Part shown: positions 6,486 to 13,188 of the stretch, piece by piece | How the letters are laid out: each line of letters starts with the position of its first letter | How positions within the stretch are numbered: the first letter of the stretch is position 1 | NCBI GenBank assembly: GCA_947448675.1 | Contig: CANFOR010000053.1 | Coordinates: 1 to 13,470 of the forward strand | Reading direction: 5' to 3' | Source of the DNA: Betaproteobacteria bacterium | Lineage (GTDB): Bacteria; Pseudomonadota; Gammaproteobacteria; Burkholderiales; Burkholderiaceae_C | Length of the DNA stretch: 13,470 nt | Made by a program: the position numbers and the translations under genes | The notes under the pieces: generated by a model | What the model was told of the DNA's origin: nothing | Seen by the model: only the letters and a program-made list of their open reading frames with translations | The model's database searches: none

Positions 6486-7337
6486 CTAAATCTCCCAGTT
6501 GTCAATCAAGCGCGTATTGCCCAACCTTGCCGCGCCCAACACCACCAGCGCATCGCCCGCTTGCGGCGTGCCCAGGTCGCTGCGGCGGCGCACGGTGAGG
6601 TAGTCGGGTTGCCAGCCCTGTTGGGCTAGCAGGCGCATGGATTGTGCGTCGAGCGCTCTTAAATTGATAGCGTCTAGCTTGTCGCCCAGGGCCAGGGCTT
6701 GCGCGCCCAGGCTGCGCAGGGCTTGGCCTAGTTGCACGGCTTGGGCACGTTCGGCGGGGCTTAAATACCCGTTGCGCGAGCTGAGCGCTAGGCCGTCGGG
6801 CGCGCGTTGGGTTTCGCCTGCAATTGCCTCAATGGGCAGGGCAAACTGCCGCAGCATGTGGCGAATCAGCATGAGCTGTTGGTAGTCTTTTTTGCCAAAT
6901 ACGGCCACCCCGCTGTGGGCATGGCCAAACACACAGTTGAGCAGTTTTAAAACCACGGTGCACACGCCAATAAAAAAGCCCGGGCGAAACTGACCTTCCA
7001 AAATATCGGCTAGCTCGGGCGGTGGCTGCACCTTGACGGTTTGCGGCTCGGGGTACAGGTCTGCCTCGCGCGGGGCAAACAGCACGTCGCAACCGGCAGC
7101 TTGCAGGGCGGTGCAGTCGGCCTGCCAGGTACGAGGGTAGCTGTCAAAGTCTTCGTGCGGCAAGAACTGCAGGCGGTTAACGAAGATGCTGGCCACGCAC
7201 ACGTCGCCCAGGGGTTTGGCCTGCTGCACCAGGGAAATGTGCCCGGCGTGCAGGTTGCCCATGGTGGGAACGAAGGCGGGTTTTTGGTAGGCGCTTAAAG
7301 CGGTGCGCAGGTCAGCGATGCTATGAACGATGTGCAT
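6486..7337 (-). CDS. panC: Pantothenate synthetase (pantoate--beta-alanine ligase)
   Basis: This enzyme makes pantothenate from pantoate, beta-alanine and ATP through a pantoyl-adenylate intermediate, on the way to coenzyme A. The 283-residue protein is full length. Nucleotidyltransferase motifs are clear: PTMGNLHAGH (residues 24-33, the HxGH class signature), FGKKDYQQL (147-155), and RAPDGLALSSRN (178-189, the KMSKS-like loop). The pantoate-binding FVNPxQF segment reads FVNRLQF (52-58), Pro replaced by Arg; this may be lineage-typical. The ATG at 7337 lies 32 bases after the panB stop, so the two genes are almost certainly one transcript. No Shine-Dalgarno sequence precedes it; the leader is A-rich instead. 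Confidence 0.97.
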   Translation of the reverse strand: MHIVHSIADLRTALSAYQKPAFVPTMGNLHAGHISLVQQAKPLGDVCVASIFVNRLQFLPHEDFDSYPRTWQADCTALQAAGCDVLFAPREADLYPEPQTVKVQPPPELADILEGQFRPGFFIGVCTVVLKLLNCVFGHAHSGVAVFGKKDYQQLMLIRHMLRQFALPIEAIAGETQRAPDGLALSSRNGYLSPAERAQAVQLGQALRSLGAQALALGDKLDAINLRALDAQSMRLLAQQGWQPDYLTVRRRSDLGTPQAGDALVVLGAARLGNTRLIDNWEI

Positions 7338-7369
7338 GGGCTTTTATAGGTTTTGCTTTTGGTTTTGCA

Positions 7370-8257
7370 TTACCAAGCGTGCAGCGCGTCGTTGGGAAAG
7401 CTGCCGTCTTTCACGGCGCGCACATAGGCCTCAAACGCGCCTTGCACCGAGTGCGCCTCGGCCATGAAGTTGCGCACAAACTTGGGGTTTTTAGCGAGGT
7501 TGACGCCCAGCATGTCGTGCAGCACCAGGACTTGGCCCGCCGTGCCTTTGCCCGCGCCAATGCCGATGGTGTGGCACGTGGGCAGCTCCAGCGTGAGCTC
7601 GGCTGACAGCACTGCGGGCACCATCTCGAGCACCAGCATGGCCGCGCCAGCGTCTTGCAGCTCGTGGGCATGGCGTTTGAGAGTGGCGGCGGCGTCGCCC
7701 CGGCCCTGCACGCGGTAGCCGCCCAGGGCGTGCACGGTTTGTGGCGTCAGGCCCAGGTGGGCACAGACGGGGATGCCGCGCTCGACCAAAAAGCGCGTGG
7801 TCTCAGCCGTCCAGCCGCCGCCTTCTAGCTTGACCATGTGGGCACCGGCTTGCATGAGCACGGCGGCGCTGCGCAGGGCCTGTTCACGGCCCTCGTGGTA
7901 GCTGCCAAAGGGCAGGTCGCCTATCAGCCACGCCGTGCCCTGGGTGCGCAGTAGGCCGCGCGAGACGGACTCGACGTGGTAGCGCATGGTCTCTAGGCCC
8001 ACGCCTACGGTGCTGGCCAGGCCTTGGCAGACCATGCCCAGGGAGTCGCCGACCAATATGCACTCGACCCCAGCTGCGTCGGCCACGGCAGCAAAGGTGG
8101 CGTCGTAGGCGGTGAGCATGGTGATTTTTTCGCCACGCGCGCGCAGCTCGGCCAGGCGCGGCAGGCTGATGGGCTTGCGCTGCGCGACACGTGGTTCGGT
8201 GGGCGTGAGTTTGCCGCTGCCATAAACAGGCGCTGCGTCGGTGTGTGTGATGCTCAT
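7370..8257 (-). CDS. panB: 3-methyl-2-oxobutanoate hydroxymethyltransferase (ketopantoate hydroxymethyltransferase)
   Basis: PanB adds a hydroxymethyl group from 5,10-methylene-tetrahydrofolate to 2-ketoisovalerate, giving ketopantoate, the committed step of pantothenate synthesis. The 295-residue barrel shows TMLTAYDATFA, VGDSLGM with D71, GDLPFGSY with D114 and KLEGG with E145 (the magnesium and substrate ligands), and EMVPAVLS with E211 as the expected catalytic glutamate, followed by IGIGAGKGTAGQVLVLHDMLG. The frame stays open 34 codons upstream, but I chose ATG 8257 because a GGGAG site sits eight bases before it and the family begins near here. The first 27 residues form an extension poor in secondary structure, longer than in E. 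coli PanB (264 residues). The gene lies 71 bases after the upstream uncharacterised gene and 32 before panC. Confidence 0.97.
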   Translation of the reverse strand: MSITHTDAAPVYGSGKLTPTEPRVAQRKPISLPRLAELRARGEKITMLTAYDATFAAVADAAGVECILVGDSLGMVCQGLASTVGVGLETMRYHVESVSRGLLRTQGTAWLIGDLPFGSYHEGREQALRSAAVLMQAGAHMVKLEGGGWTAETTRFLVERGIPVCAHLGLTPQTVHALGGYRVQGRGDAAATLKRHAHELQDAGAAMLVLEMVPAVLSAELTLELPTCHTIGIGAGKGTAGQVLVLHDMLGVNLAKNPKFVRNFMAEAHSVQGAFEAYVRAVKDGSFPNDALHAW

Positions 8258-8328
8258 GCGGATGCTCCCAAAATCTGGCGGGAGTCTATCCGCAATTGGG
8301 GTTTGCCGGTGGGGGCGGGGTTTTGCGT

Positions 8329-8769
8329 TTACCGCGCCCGGGTTTGGGCATCTTCCCATTCAGCGCGGCGCTTTTCCAGCATATAGCGTGCATGTACTTC
8401 GGTGGCTACAAGGTCGTAAACCCATTGGCGCACCGCAGACTGCAGTTGGCCTTGGCTATGGGCAGAGCGCAAGGTCGTGGAGAGCTTGGCACGCGCGGCG
8501 ACGCGCGGGGTAACGGTGTCGGCCACCCAGTCTAAAAAACGGGTGGGAGTGTAGAGCCGGTGGCTGGCAATCAAACTGGCTACCAATTCGTCGAGCGCCT
8601 CTACGGCCAGCACAGCGGCTTGCTCGCGCGGGCTGGCTGCAATTTGTGCTGGTTTATTGCTGGGTGCGGTTTTGCGCGGACGCAGGCGTAGGCGCAGCCG
8701 CACTTTCGCTAAACCAGTGGGACTGGATTTGCGCGGGCTTGCATGGCTGCTGGCAATAAAACTCAACAT
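8329..8769 (-). CDS. Uncharacterised basic helical protein upstream of panB
   Basis: I do not recognise this 146-residue protein. The first 45 residues are rich in Arg, Lys, Ser and Pro, with an alternating RLRLRLRPRK stretch, and look disordered. From about residue 48 it becomes predominantly helical (QAAVLAVEALDELVASLIASHRLYTPTRFLDWVADTV), ending in a charged helix (ARYMLEKRRAEWEDAQTRAR). No signal peptide, membrane segment or metal motif is visible. Codon use resembles the neighbours and the long antisense frames here look poorer, so the gene is probably real. The ATG at 8769 lacks a good ribosome binding site and falls inside the spacer of a promoter-like sequence, so translation might begin further in, for example at GTG 8703. 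A panBC operon position is likely; no functional link can be stated. Confidence 0.6.
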   Translation of the reverse strand: MLSFIASSHASPRKSSPTGLAKVRLRLRLRPRKTAPSNKPAQIAASPREQAAVLAVEALDELVASLIASHRLYTPTRFLDWVADTVTPRVAARAKLSTTLRSAHSQGQLQSAVRQWVYDLVATEVHARYMLEKRRAEWEDAQTRAR

Positions 8770-8784
8770 GCTTCAGGGTGTCAA
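8756..8784 (-). promoter_or_regulatory. Sigma-70-type promoter candidate for the panBC operon
   Basis: On the minus strand a perfect TTGACA (8779-8784) is followed after exactly 17 bases by TTTTAT (8756-8761), a four-of-six match to the -10 consensus. Transcription would start near 8749, inside the annotated beginning of the gene at 8329-8769. It fits the layout because the preceding scpA gene ends 160 bases away. A chance match is possible. Confidence 0.5.
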
Positions 8785-8929
8785 AAAATGGATCAATACG
8801 TTCTCAAAAATCCGAAATCGAACTGTAAATTTTTTACTTGAGGAGTGCCGTCTAAAACGCGACTGACGCGTAATTGAGTACGAACTATTGCATATTAGTT
8901 CACACTCTACGCCTACATTGCAGCAGACA
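8770..8929. other. AT-rich gap between scpA and the panBC-linked gene
   Basis: This 160-base gap is visibly richer in A and T than the surrounding genes. It contains a six-base inverted repeat GAACTA/TAGTTC at 8882-8901 with an eight-base loop, 28 bases past the scpA stop and without a T-run. It also contains the -35 end of the promoter candidate at 8756-8784. I see no coding frame that belongs to a known family. Confidence 0.55.
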
Positions 8930-9796
8930 TCAAGCCGATGTGTAGGCCAAACGCACATAAATCGGCGCAAAAGCCTCGGCCTGGGTGATTTCGATCAGAG
9001 TTTCTTTGGCCAGCTCGAGCATGGCGATAAAGGTTACCACCAGCACTTGGCTGCCTTTATGGGCGTCAAACAGCTCTTCAAACTCGACAAACTTGCGGCC
9101 CTGCAGCCGGCGCAGCACAATGCTCATGTGTTCGCGCACGCTCAATTCTTCGCGGCTGATCTTGTGGTGCTGGATGAGTTTGGCGCGCTTCATGATGTCG
9201 CGCCAAGCCTCTTGCAAGTCCACCACATGCACGTCGGGGAAGCGCGGTTGCAGGCTTTGTTCGATGTAGATTTGCACCCGCAGCACATCGCGGCCCAGCT
9301 GCGGCAATTCGTTGAGCTTGTAGGCGGCCAGTTTCATTTGCTCGTACTCGAGCAGGCGGCGCACCAGCTCGGCGCGCGGGTCTTCGGGTTCTTGGCCCGC
9401 GGCTACTTTGCGCGGCGGCAAGAGCATGCGCGACTTGATCTCGATCAGCATCGCGGCCATGAGCAAATATTCGGCGGCCAGCTCTAGGTTGCGCACCCGC
9501 ACTTCGTCCACATAGCTCAGGTATTGGCGCGTCACTGCCGCCATGGGGATGTCGAGGATGTTGAAGTTTTGCTTGCGGATCAGGTAGAGCAGCAAGTCCA
9601 GCGGGCCTTCAAAGGCCTCTAAAAACACCTCTAACGCATCGGGCGGGATGTAGAGGTCTTGCGGCATGGCAAACAGCGGCTCGCCGTACAGGCGGGCCAA
9701 GGCCACTTGGTCGATCACGGCCGGTTGGGCTGACAAAGCCGCAGCTGCAGCTTGGGGCAACTGGGTCAAGGCGGTAGTGCCTGCAGCAGTCTCCAC
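8930..9796 (-). CDS. scpA: Segregation and condensation protein A (kleisin subunit of SMC-ScpAB)
   Basis: ScpA bridges the SMC head domains and, with ScpB, forms the bacterial condensin that compacts and segregates the chromosome. The 288-residue protein shows the N-terminal FEGPLDLLLYLI signature (residues 62-73), the helix EYLLMAAMLIEIKSRMLLP (109-127), and a C-terminal winged-helix region (about 215-285) containing VVTFIAMLELAKETLIEITQ. The first 40 or so residues are an Ala/Gln-rich extension. The start is GTG at 9796, with an AGG-containing weak ribosome binding site and a 12-base gap from the DUF3460 gene. No scpB gene is present nearby, so the partner is presumably encoded elsewhere. 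Confidence 0.95.
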   Translation of the reverse strand: METAAGTTALTQLPQAAAAALSAQPAVIDQVALARLYGEPLFAMPQDLYIPPDALEVFLEAFEGPLDLLLYLIRKQNFNILDIPMAAVTRQYLSYVDEVRVRNLELAAEYLLMAAMLIEIKSRMLLPPRKVAAGQEPEDPRAELVRRLLEYEQMKLAAYKLNELPQLGRDVLRVQIYIEQSLQPRFPDVHVVDLQEAWRDIMKRAKLIQHHKISREELSVREHMSIVLRRLQGRKFVEFEELFDAHKGSQVLVVTFIAMLELAKETLIEITQAEAFAPIYVRLAYTSA

Positions 9797-9808
9797 CCGA
9801 GTACCTGC

Positions 9809-10039
9809 TTACTTCGCGTTGGTTTGGTAGACGTAGGCCTGCTGCGCGACTTCGCCCTCGCGGTACTCGGCCCAGGCGCTGCGGTCTACGGCTTTGTCCC
9901 AAAGCAGGGCGCGGCCTGCACGCTGCTGGGCTTCCAGTGCGGGGCGGTCTACTTTGAGCTGGTCAATAAACTGCGTGGTTTCTGACTGGTAGTCAGGGCG
10001 CATAAAAATGCTGCGAACAAAAGTCAGGAAGGAAGACAT
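9809..10039 (-). CDS. DUF3460 family small protein
   Basis: This 76-residue protein is of a small, uncharacterised family I know mainly from Burkholderiales, where it commonly sits directly before scpA, as here. Recognisable are RPDYQSETTQFIDQLK (residues 15-30), RPALEAQQRAGRALLWDK (32-49) and a C-terminal VAQQAYVYQT. It is hydrophilic and probably helical, with no export signal. It opens the DUF3460-scpA transcript, and the palindrome at 10049-10074 sits ten bases upstream of its start codon. Function is unknown; the conserved pairing with scpA is suggestive only. Confidence 0.88.
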   Translation of the reverse strand: MSSFLTFVRSIFMRPDYQSETTQFIDQLKVDRPALEAQQRAGRALLWDKAVDRSAWAEYREGEVAQQAYVYQTNAK

Positions 10040-10048
10040 ACACTGGCA

Positions 10049-10074
10049 CCCGGTAAAACCTAGATTTTACCGGG
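10049..10074. promoter_or_regulatory. Perfect 10-base inverted repeat in a divergent promoter region
   Basis: The arms CCCGGTAAAA and TTTTACCGGG are exact reverse complements around a six-base spacer CCTAGA. The element sits between the divergent DUF3460 and lipoprotein genes, 10 and 35 bases from their start codons. That position argues against a terminator and for a dimeric repressor operator or a hairpin in the DUF3460 leader. I cannot match it to a named regulator. Confidence 0.6.
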
Positions 10075-10108
10075 CTTGTGCCTGTTGGCACTTTAAACGG
10101 AGATTGCT

Positions 10109-10654
10109 ATGCCACCCAATGCTTGGAAACGCCGCGCTGAAAGGATGCTTGCCATGGGATTGCTTGCCGCCCTGATGGGCTTGGTTGCCTGCGACCCGCA
10201 GCGCATCAAAGAACTCGAAGAAGGCGTCTCCACCGAGGCCGACGTGAAAGCCCGTTTTGGCGAGCCAGAGCAGGTCTGGGACGCTCCTAAAAACGCAGCA
10301 CCAGGCACCAAGGTGTTTGAGTACAACCGCCAGCCCGAAGGCACAACCAACTACATGATCGCCATTGGGCCCGACGGCAAAATGAGCGCGCTGCGCCAGG
10401 TGCTGAGTGCGCAAAATTTTGAGAAGATTTTGCCCGGCATGCTCGCCGAAGACGTGCGCAAGGCCCTGGGCAAACCGGCCAAAGTGGCTACCTTCGCGCT
10501 GTCAAAAGAAATCCATTGGGAATGGCACTTTGCCGACGGCCCCGGCAGCATGGACCGCAAAATTTTCAGCGTGGCCTTCAACCCTGACATGAAAGTGCTG
10601 ACTACCGCCACAGCGCCCGACCCGCGTGCGCAGGGCGAGAGCCCGGGGCGTTAG
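10109..10654 (+). CDS. Outer-membrane lipoprotein with two BamE/SmpA/OmlA-like repeats
   Basis: The 181-residue precursor has a signal peptide (KRRAER, then a hydrophobic stretch) ending in the lipobox LVAC with C28 as the lipidated cysteine; the next residue is Asp. Two similar units follow. The first (about 35-96) has GVSTEADVKARFGEP then KVFEYN; the second (about 104-166) has GMLAEDVRKALGKP then HWEWHF. Each resembles the SmpA/OmlA fold, a helix pair leading to an FGxP-type turn and beta strands. BamE proper has one such domain and about 110 residues, so this is probably a paralogue rather than the BAM subunit. An AACGGAG site precedes ATG 10109; M13 would truncate the charged part of the signal peptide. 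The stop overlaps the SulP stop by four bases. Confidence 0.82.
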   Translation: MPPNAWKRRAERMLAMGLLAALMGLVACDPQRIKELEEGVSTEADVKARFGEPEQVWDAPKNAAPGTKVFEYNRQPEGTTNYMIAIGPDGKMSALRQVLSAQNFEKILPGMLAEDVRKALGKPAKVATFALSKEIHWEWHFADGPGSMDRKIFSVAFNPDMKVLTTATAPDPRAQGESPGR

Positions 10655-12333
10655 CCTGCGGCCTTTGAGGCTTTTTCAGCCGCCGATGGCGCAGCCATCT
10701 GCGCCATCAAGCCAGAGCGCTCCAACAGCGAGCGAGGCTGCTCAGTCAAGTGAACAATACGCAAGCTGCCGTGGCGCGCTTGCAAAATCTTGTTTAGGCT
10801 TTGCAGGCAGTCAAGGCCCGTGGTGTCCAAGGCCAGCAAGTGGCGGGCATCGAGCACCACATGCAGGGCCTGTTTGTCGGCCATGACACTTTGTACCAAC
10901 GCATCCATTTTGGGGGCAGCACCAAAAAAAAGTGCACCGTGCAAAAACCAGCCACGCTGCGGGCCGTTGCAAGCAAAAGGCTCCACCCGAAAAAGCGCCC
11001 CCATGCGCCGCACAAATAACAAGCAGGCCAGCAACACGCCGACTTCCAGGGCCACTGTGAGGTCAAACACCACAGTGAGGAGGAAGGTGCCTAAAAGCAG
11101 CAAGCGGTAGTGGTTGCTAAAGCTGCGCAGGCGGGCAAACTCGCGCCACTCGCCCATGTTCCAGGCTACAAAAAGCAAGATGCCCGCTAATACGGACAGG
11201 GGCACATGCAGGGCCAAGGGCGCTGCTAGCAGAACCAAAGCGGCCAAACTCAAAGCATGCACTATGCCTGCTACCGGCGTGGTAGCACCCGCACGGATAT
11301 TGGTGACGGTGCGTGCAATGGTGCCCGTAGCGGGCATGCCACCGAAAAACGGCACCACAAAATTGGCAATGCCCTGGGCCATGAGTTCTTGGTTGGGGTT
11401 GTGCCGGGGCGTGTTGCTGAGCGAGTCGGCAACGCGAGCGCACAACAGCGACTCGATGGCACCCAGCAGCGCAATCGTGAGAGTTGGGGTGAGCAGCTGC
11501 TTGACGCTTGCCCATGAAAAATCGGGTAGCACAAAGTGCGGCAGGGATTGTGGAATGCCGCCAAATCGTGTGCCAATGGTTTCCACTGGTAGCTTCAGCA
11601 ACCAAGCCAGCAGTGACAGCGAGAGCAAAGCCACAATGGGGCCGGGTACTTTTGCTGTGGTGGCAAAAGCGCGGTGGATGCTCGGCACCTGTGCTGCGCC
11701 AGAGGCTTGCAGCATGTGCTGCAAGCGCGAGCTGCTACCAAACAAGCGTGGCCATACCCACAGGCCCAGCACGCAGGCTAAACCCAAGGCCAAGGCATAC
11801 CCATTGATGCTGGCCGAGTGCAAAGCCAAAATATAGATTTGCGAGAAAAAATCAGCTGGCATTTTTGCAATGGGGAGACCTAAAAAGTCTTTCAGCTGTG
11901 ACAGCGCAATCAATACGGCGATGCCGTTGGTAAAACCGATCACGATGCTCAACGGCACATAGCGCACCAAACTGCCCAACTTAAACAGACCCATTAAAAA
12001 CAAAAGTACACCGGCACAAGCGGTAGAGATGAGCAAATTGGCGATGCCATAGCGCTCCACAATGCCATAGACAATAACGATGAATGCACCTGCAGGGCCA
12101 CCAATCTGGACACTGGAGCCACCCAGGGCTGAGATTAAAAAACCGGCGATGATGGCCGTCCATAAACCCGCCTCGGGTTTGAGCCCCGACGCGATGGCAA
12201 AGGCCATGGCCAGCGGCAAGGCCACAATGCCTACCGTCAGGCCAGCGCCGACGTCTTTGAAAAATTGCGCACGATGGTAGCCACGCAAGTCGTTTGGCAA
12301 GCGTGGGTGGAATTCAAACGAAGGTGGTGGCAT
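10651..12333 (-). CDS. SulP (SLC26) family anion transporter with C-terminal STAS domain
   Basis: The 560-residue inner-membrane protein of the SulP family imports or exchanges anions such as sulfate, bicarbonate or dicarboxylates. The membrane part (about 25-445) has many hydrophobic segments, in line with the 7+7 inverted-repeat fold, and carries SulP hallmarks: VGIVALPLAMAFAIASGL, GGPAGAFIVIVYGIV, and ALLGAIESLLCARVADSL followed by NTPRHNPNQELMAQGIAN and GGMPATGTIARTVTN. The STAS domain (about 450-545) has ALDTTGL, where D503-T-T-G506 stands in place of the DSSG loop of anti-sigma-factor antagonists. The ATG at 12333 lies 10 bases after the inositol oxygenase stop, so the two genes are probably co-transcribed. 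No carbonic anhydrase gene is adjacent, giving no support for bicarbonate in particular. The substrate is unassigned. Confidence 0.94.
   Translation of the reverse strand: MPPPSFEFHPRLPNDLRGYHRAQFFKDVGAGLTVGIVALPLAMAFAIASGLKPEAGLWTAIIAGFLISALGGSSVQIGGPAGAFIVIVYGIVERYGIANLLISTACAGVLLFLMGLFKLGSLVRYVPLSIVIGFTNGIAVLIALSQLKDFLGLPIAKMPADFFSQIYILALHSASINGYALALGLACVLGLWVWPRLFGSSSRLQHMLQASGAAQVPSIHRAFATTAKVPGPIVALLSLSLLAWLLKLPVETIGTRFGGIPQSLPHFVLPDFSWASVKQLLTPTLTIALLGAIESLLCARVADSLSNTPRHNPNQELMAQGIANFVVPFFGGMPATGTIARTVTNIRAGATTPVAGIVHALSLAALVLLAAPLALHVPLSVLAGILLFVAWNMGEWREFARLRSFSNHYRLLLLGTFLLTVVFDLTVALEVGVLLACLLFVRRMGALFRVEPFACNGPQRGWFLHGALFFGAAPKMDALVQSVMADKQALHVVLDARHLLALDTTGLDCLQSLNKILQARHGSLRIVHLTEQPRSLLERSGLMAQMAAPSAAEKASKAAG
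10653..10676 (+). terminator. Weak intrinsic terminator candidate for the lipoprotein gene
   Basis: AGCCT at 10653-10657 can pair with AGGCT at 10668-10672, followed by a short T-run to 10676; a shorter GCCT/AGGC hairpin at 10661-10671 competes. It begins on the lipoprotein stop codon and lies within the last codons of the convergent SulP gene. The short stem and T-run make it a weak call. Confidence 0.3.
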
Positions 12334-12343
12334 GTTGAGCGCG

Positions 12344-13147
12344 TTAAAACTGCAACGTGGCCGGCAGGTATTTGGCCAACAAATCCTCGTAATAGGGCTT
12401 CACCGCCGCTAGGCTGGGGCGATTCGGGTTTTTAGAATACAGGTCGTAGGGGTTGAAGCGCTGCACCCACGTGAGCATGGCCTGGTCTTGTGCATTGCAC
12501 AGGTGCTGGTATTGGCCCTCTTTATGCCACGCATAGAAGCTGTGAAAGCGCACCATGTACAGCGCCTCTAACGGCAGGTGGGGGCGCAGCAGATGGTAGA
12601 GGTATTCGTCATGGCCCCAGCTCATGTGCACGGCTTCTAAGCCGCAATGCGGCGCGTATACGCCGTGCAGACTTTGCAGTTCGGGCTTGTGCGTGTCGGG
12701 GTTAGCGGCAAAAAATTCGCTGTAAATAATTTTTGGCGAGTAGGCACAGCCCGTAGGAAAGGTGTCGCCCACCACAGCCCACTGCGGCTCGCCAAACAGA
12801 CAGAGCACTTTGCCCAGGTCGTGGATAAAGCCGGTAAGTACCATCCAATCGGGCTGGCCGTCGGCGCGCATGGCTTCGGCGGTTTGCAGCAGGTGGTCGA
12901 TCTGCGGCAGCGCGGTGTCGGGGTCGCTGTCGTCGACCAAGGTGTTGAGGTAGTCCAGCGCTTGCCAAGGCGTTAAACGCTGGCGCTTGAAGGCGAGGAA
13001 TTGTGCTTTCTTGGTCTTCACAAAATCGTACGTTTGGAGCCGGTGGTTGAGCCGGTAGAACTCGCGCACGCGCTCTAGCGTGTCGCTCACCAGGGGCGCG
13101 GTGTAGTTGCGGTAGGCGGTTTTGTCGGTAGTGGCGGTGTTAGTCAT
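12344..13147 (-). CDS. Inositol oxygenase (myo-inositol oxygenase, MIOX) homologue
   Basis: MIOX is a di-iron oxygenase that cleaves the myo-inositol ring with oxygen to give D-glucuronate. This 267-residue protein is close in length to the animal enzyme (about 285) and keeps all six iron ligands by motif: H85 in QIDHLLQTAE, H109 and D110 in GFIHDLGKV, H179 in MSWGHDEYLY, H202 in RFHSFYAWH, and D235 in FNPYDLYSK. GEPQWAVVGDTFPTGC (residues 119-134) and VYAPHCGL (163-170) are further signatures. The N-terminal RNYTAPLVSDTLERVREFYRLNH is also typical. It is cytosolic, with no signal peptide. Such enzymes are mainly eukaryotic and patchy in bacteria. The gene follows metG by 41 bases and precedes the SulP gene by 10. 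No glucuronate isomerase or inositol dehydrogenase is in view, so the fate of the product is unknown. Confidence 0.93.
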   Translation of the reverse strand: MTNTATTDKTAYRNYTAPLVSDTLERVREFYRLNHRLQTYDFVKTKKAQFLAFKRQRLTPWQALDYLNTLVDDSDPDTALPQIDHLLQTAEAMRADGQPDWMVLTGFIHDLGKVLCLFGEPQWAVVGDTFPTGCAYSPKIIYSEFFAANPDTHKPELQSLHGVYAPHCGLEAVHMSWGHDEYLYHLLRPHLPLEALYMVRFHSFYAWHKEGQYQHLCNAQDQAMLTWVQRFNPYDLYSKNPNRPSLAAVKPYYEDLLAKYLPATLQF

Positions 13148-13188
13148 CTTGCTCGTAATGGGTAGAGCTTTGCGTCATGCACAAAAAG

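Noticed and set aside
6657..6685. Second copy of the dispersed element near AAATTGATAGCGTCTAGC
   Set aside because: It lies inside panC in an uninterrupted coding segment and matches only loosely, so chance is more likely.
8882..8901. GAACTA/TAGTTC inverted repeat as the scpA terminator
   Set aside because: The six-base AT-containing stem with an eight-base loop and no following T-run would be weak; kept only as a note on the gap.
11114..11836. 240-codon plus-strand frame inside the SulP gene
   Set aside because: It is antisense to the most conserved SulP signatures and has no family features of its own.
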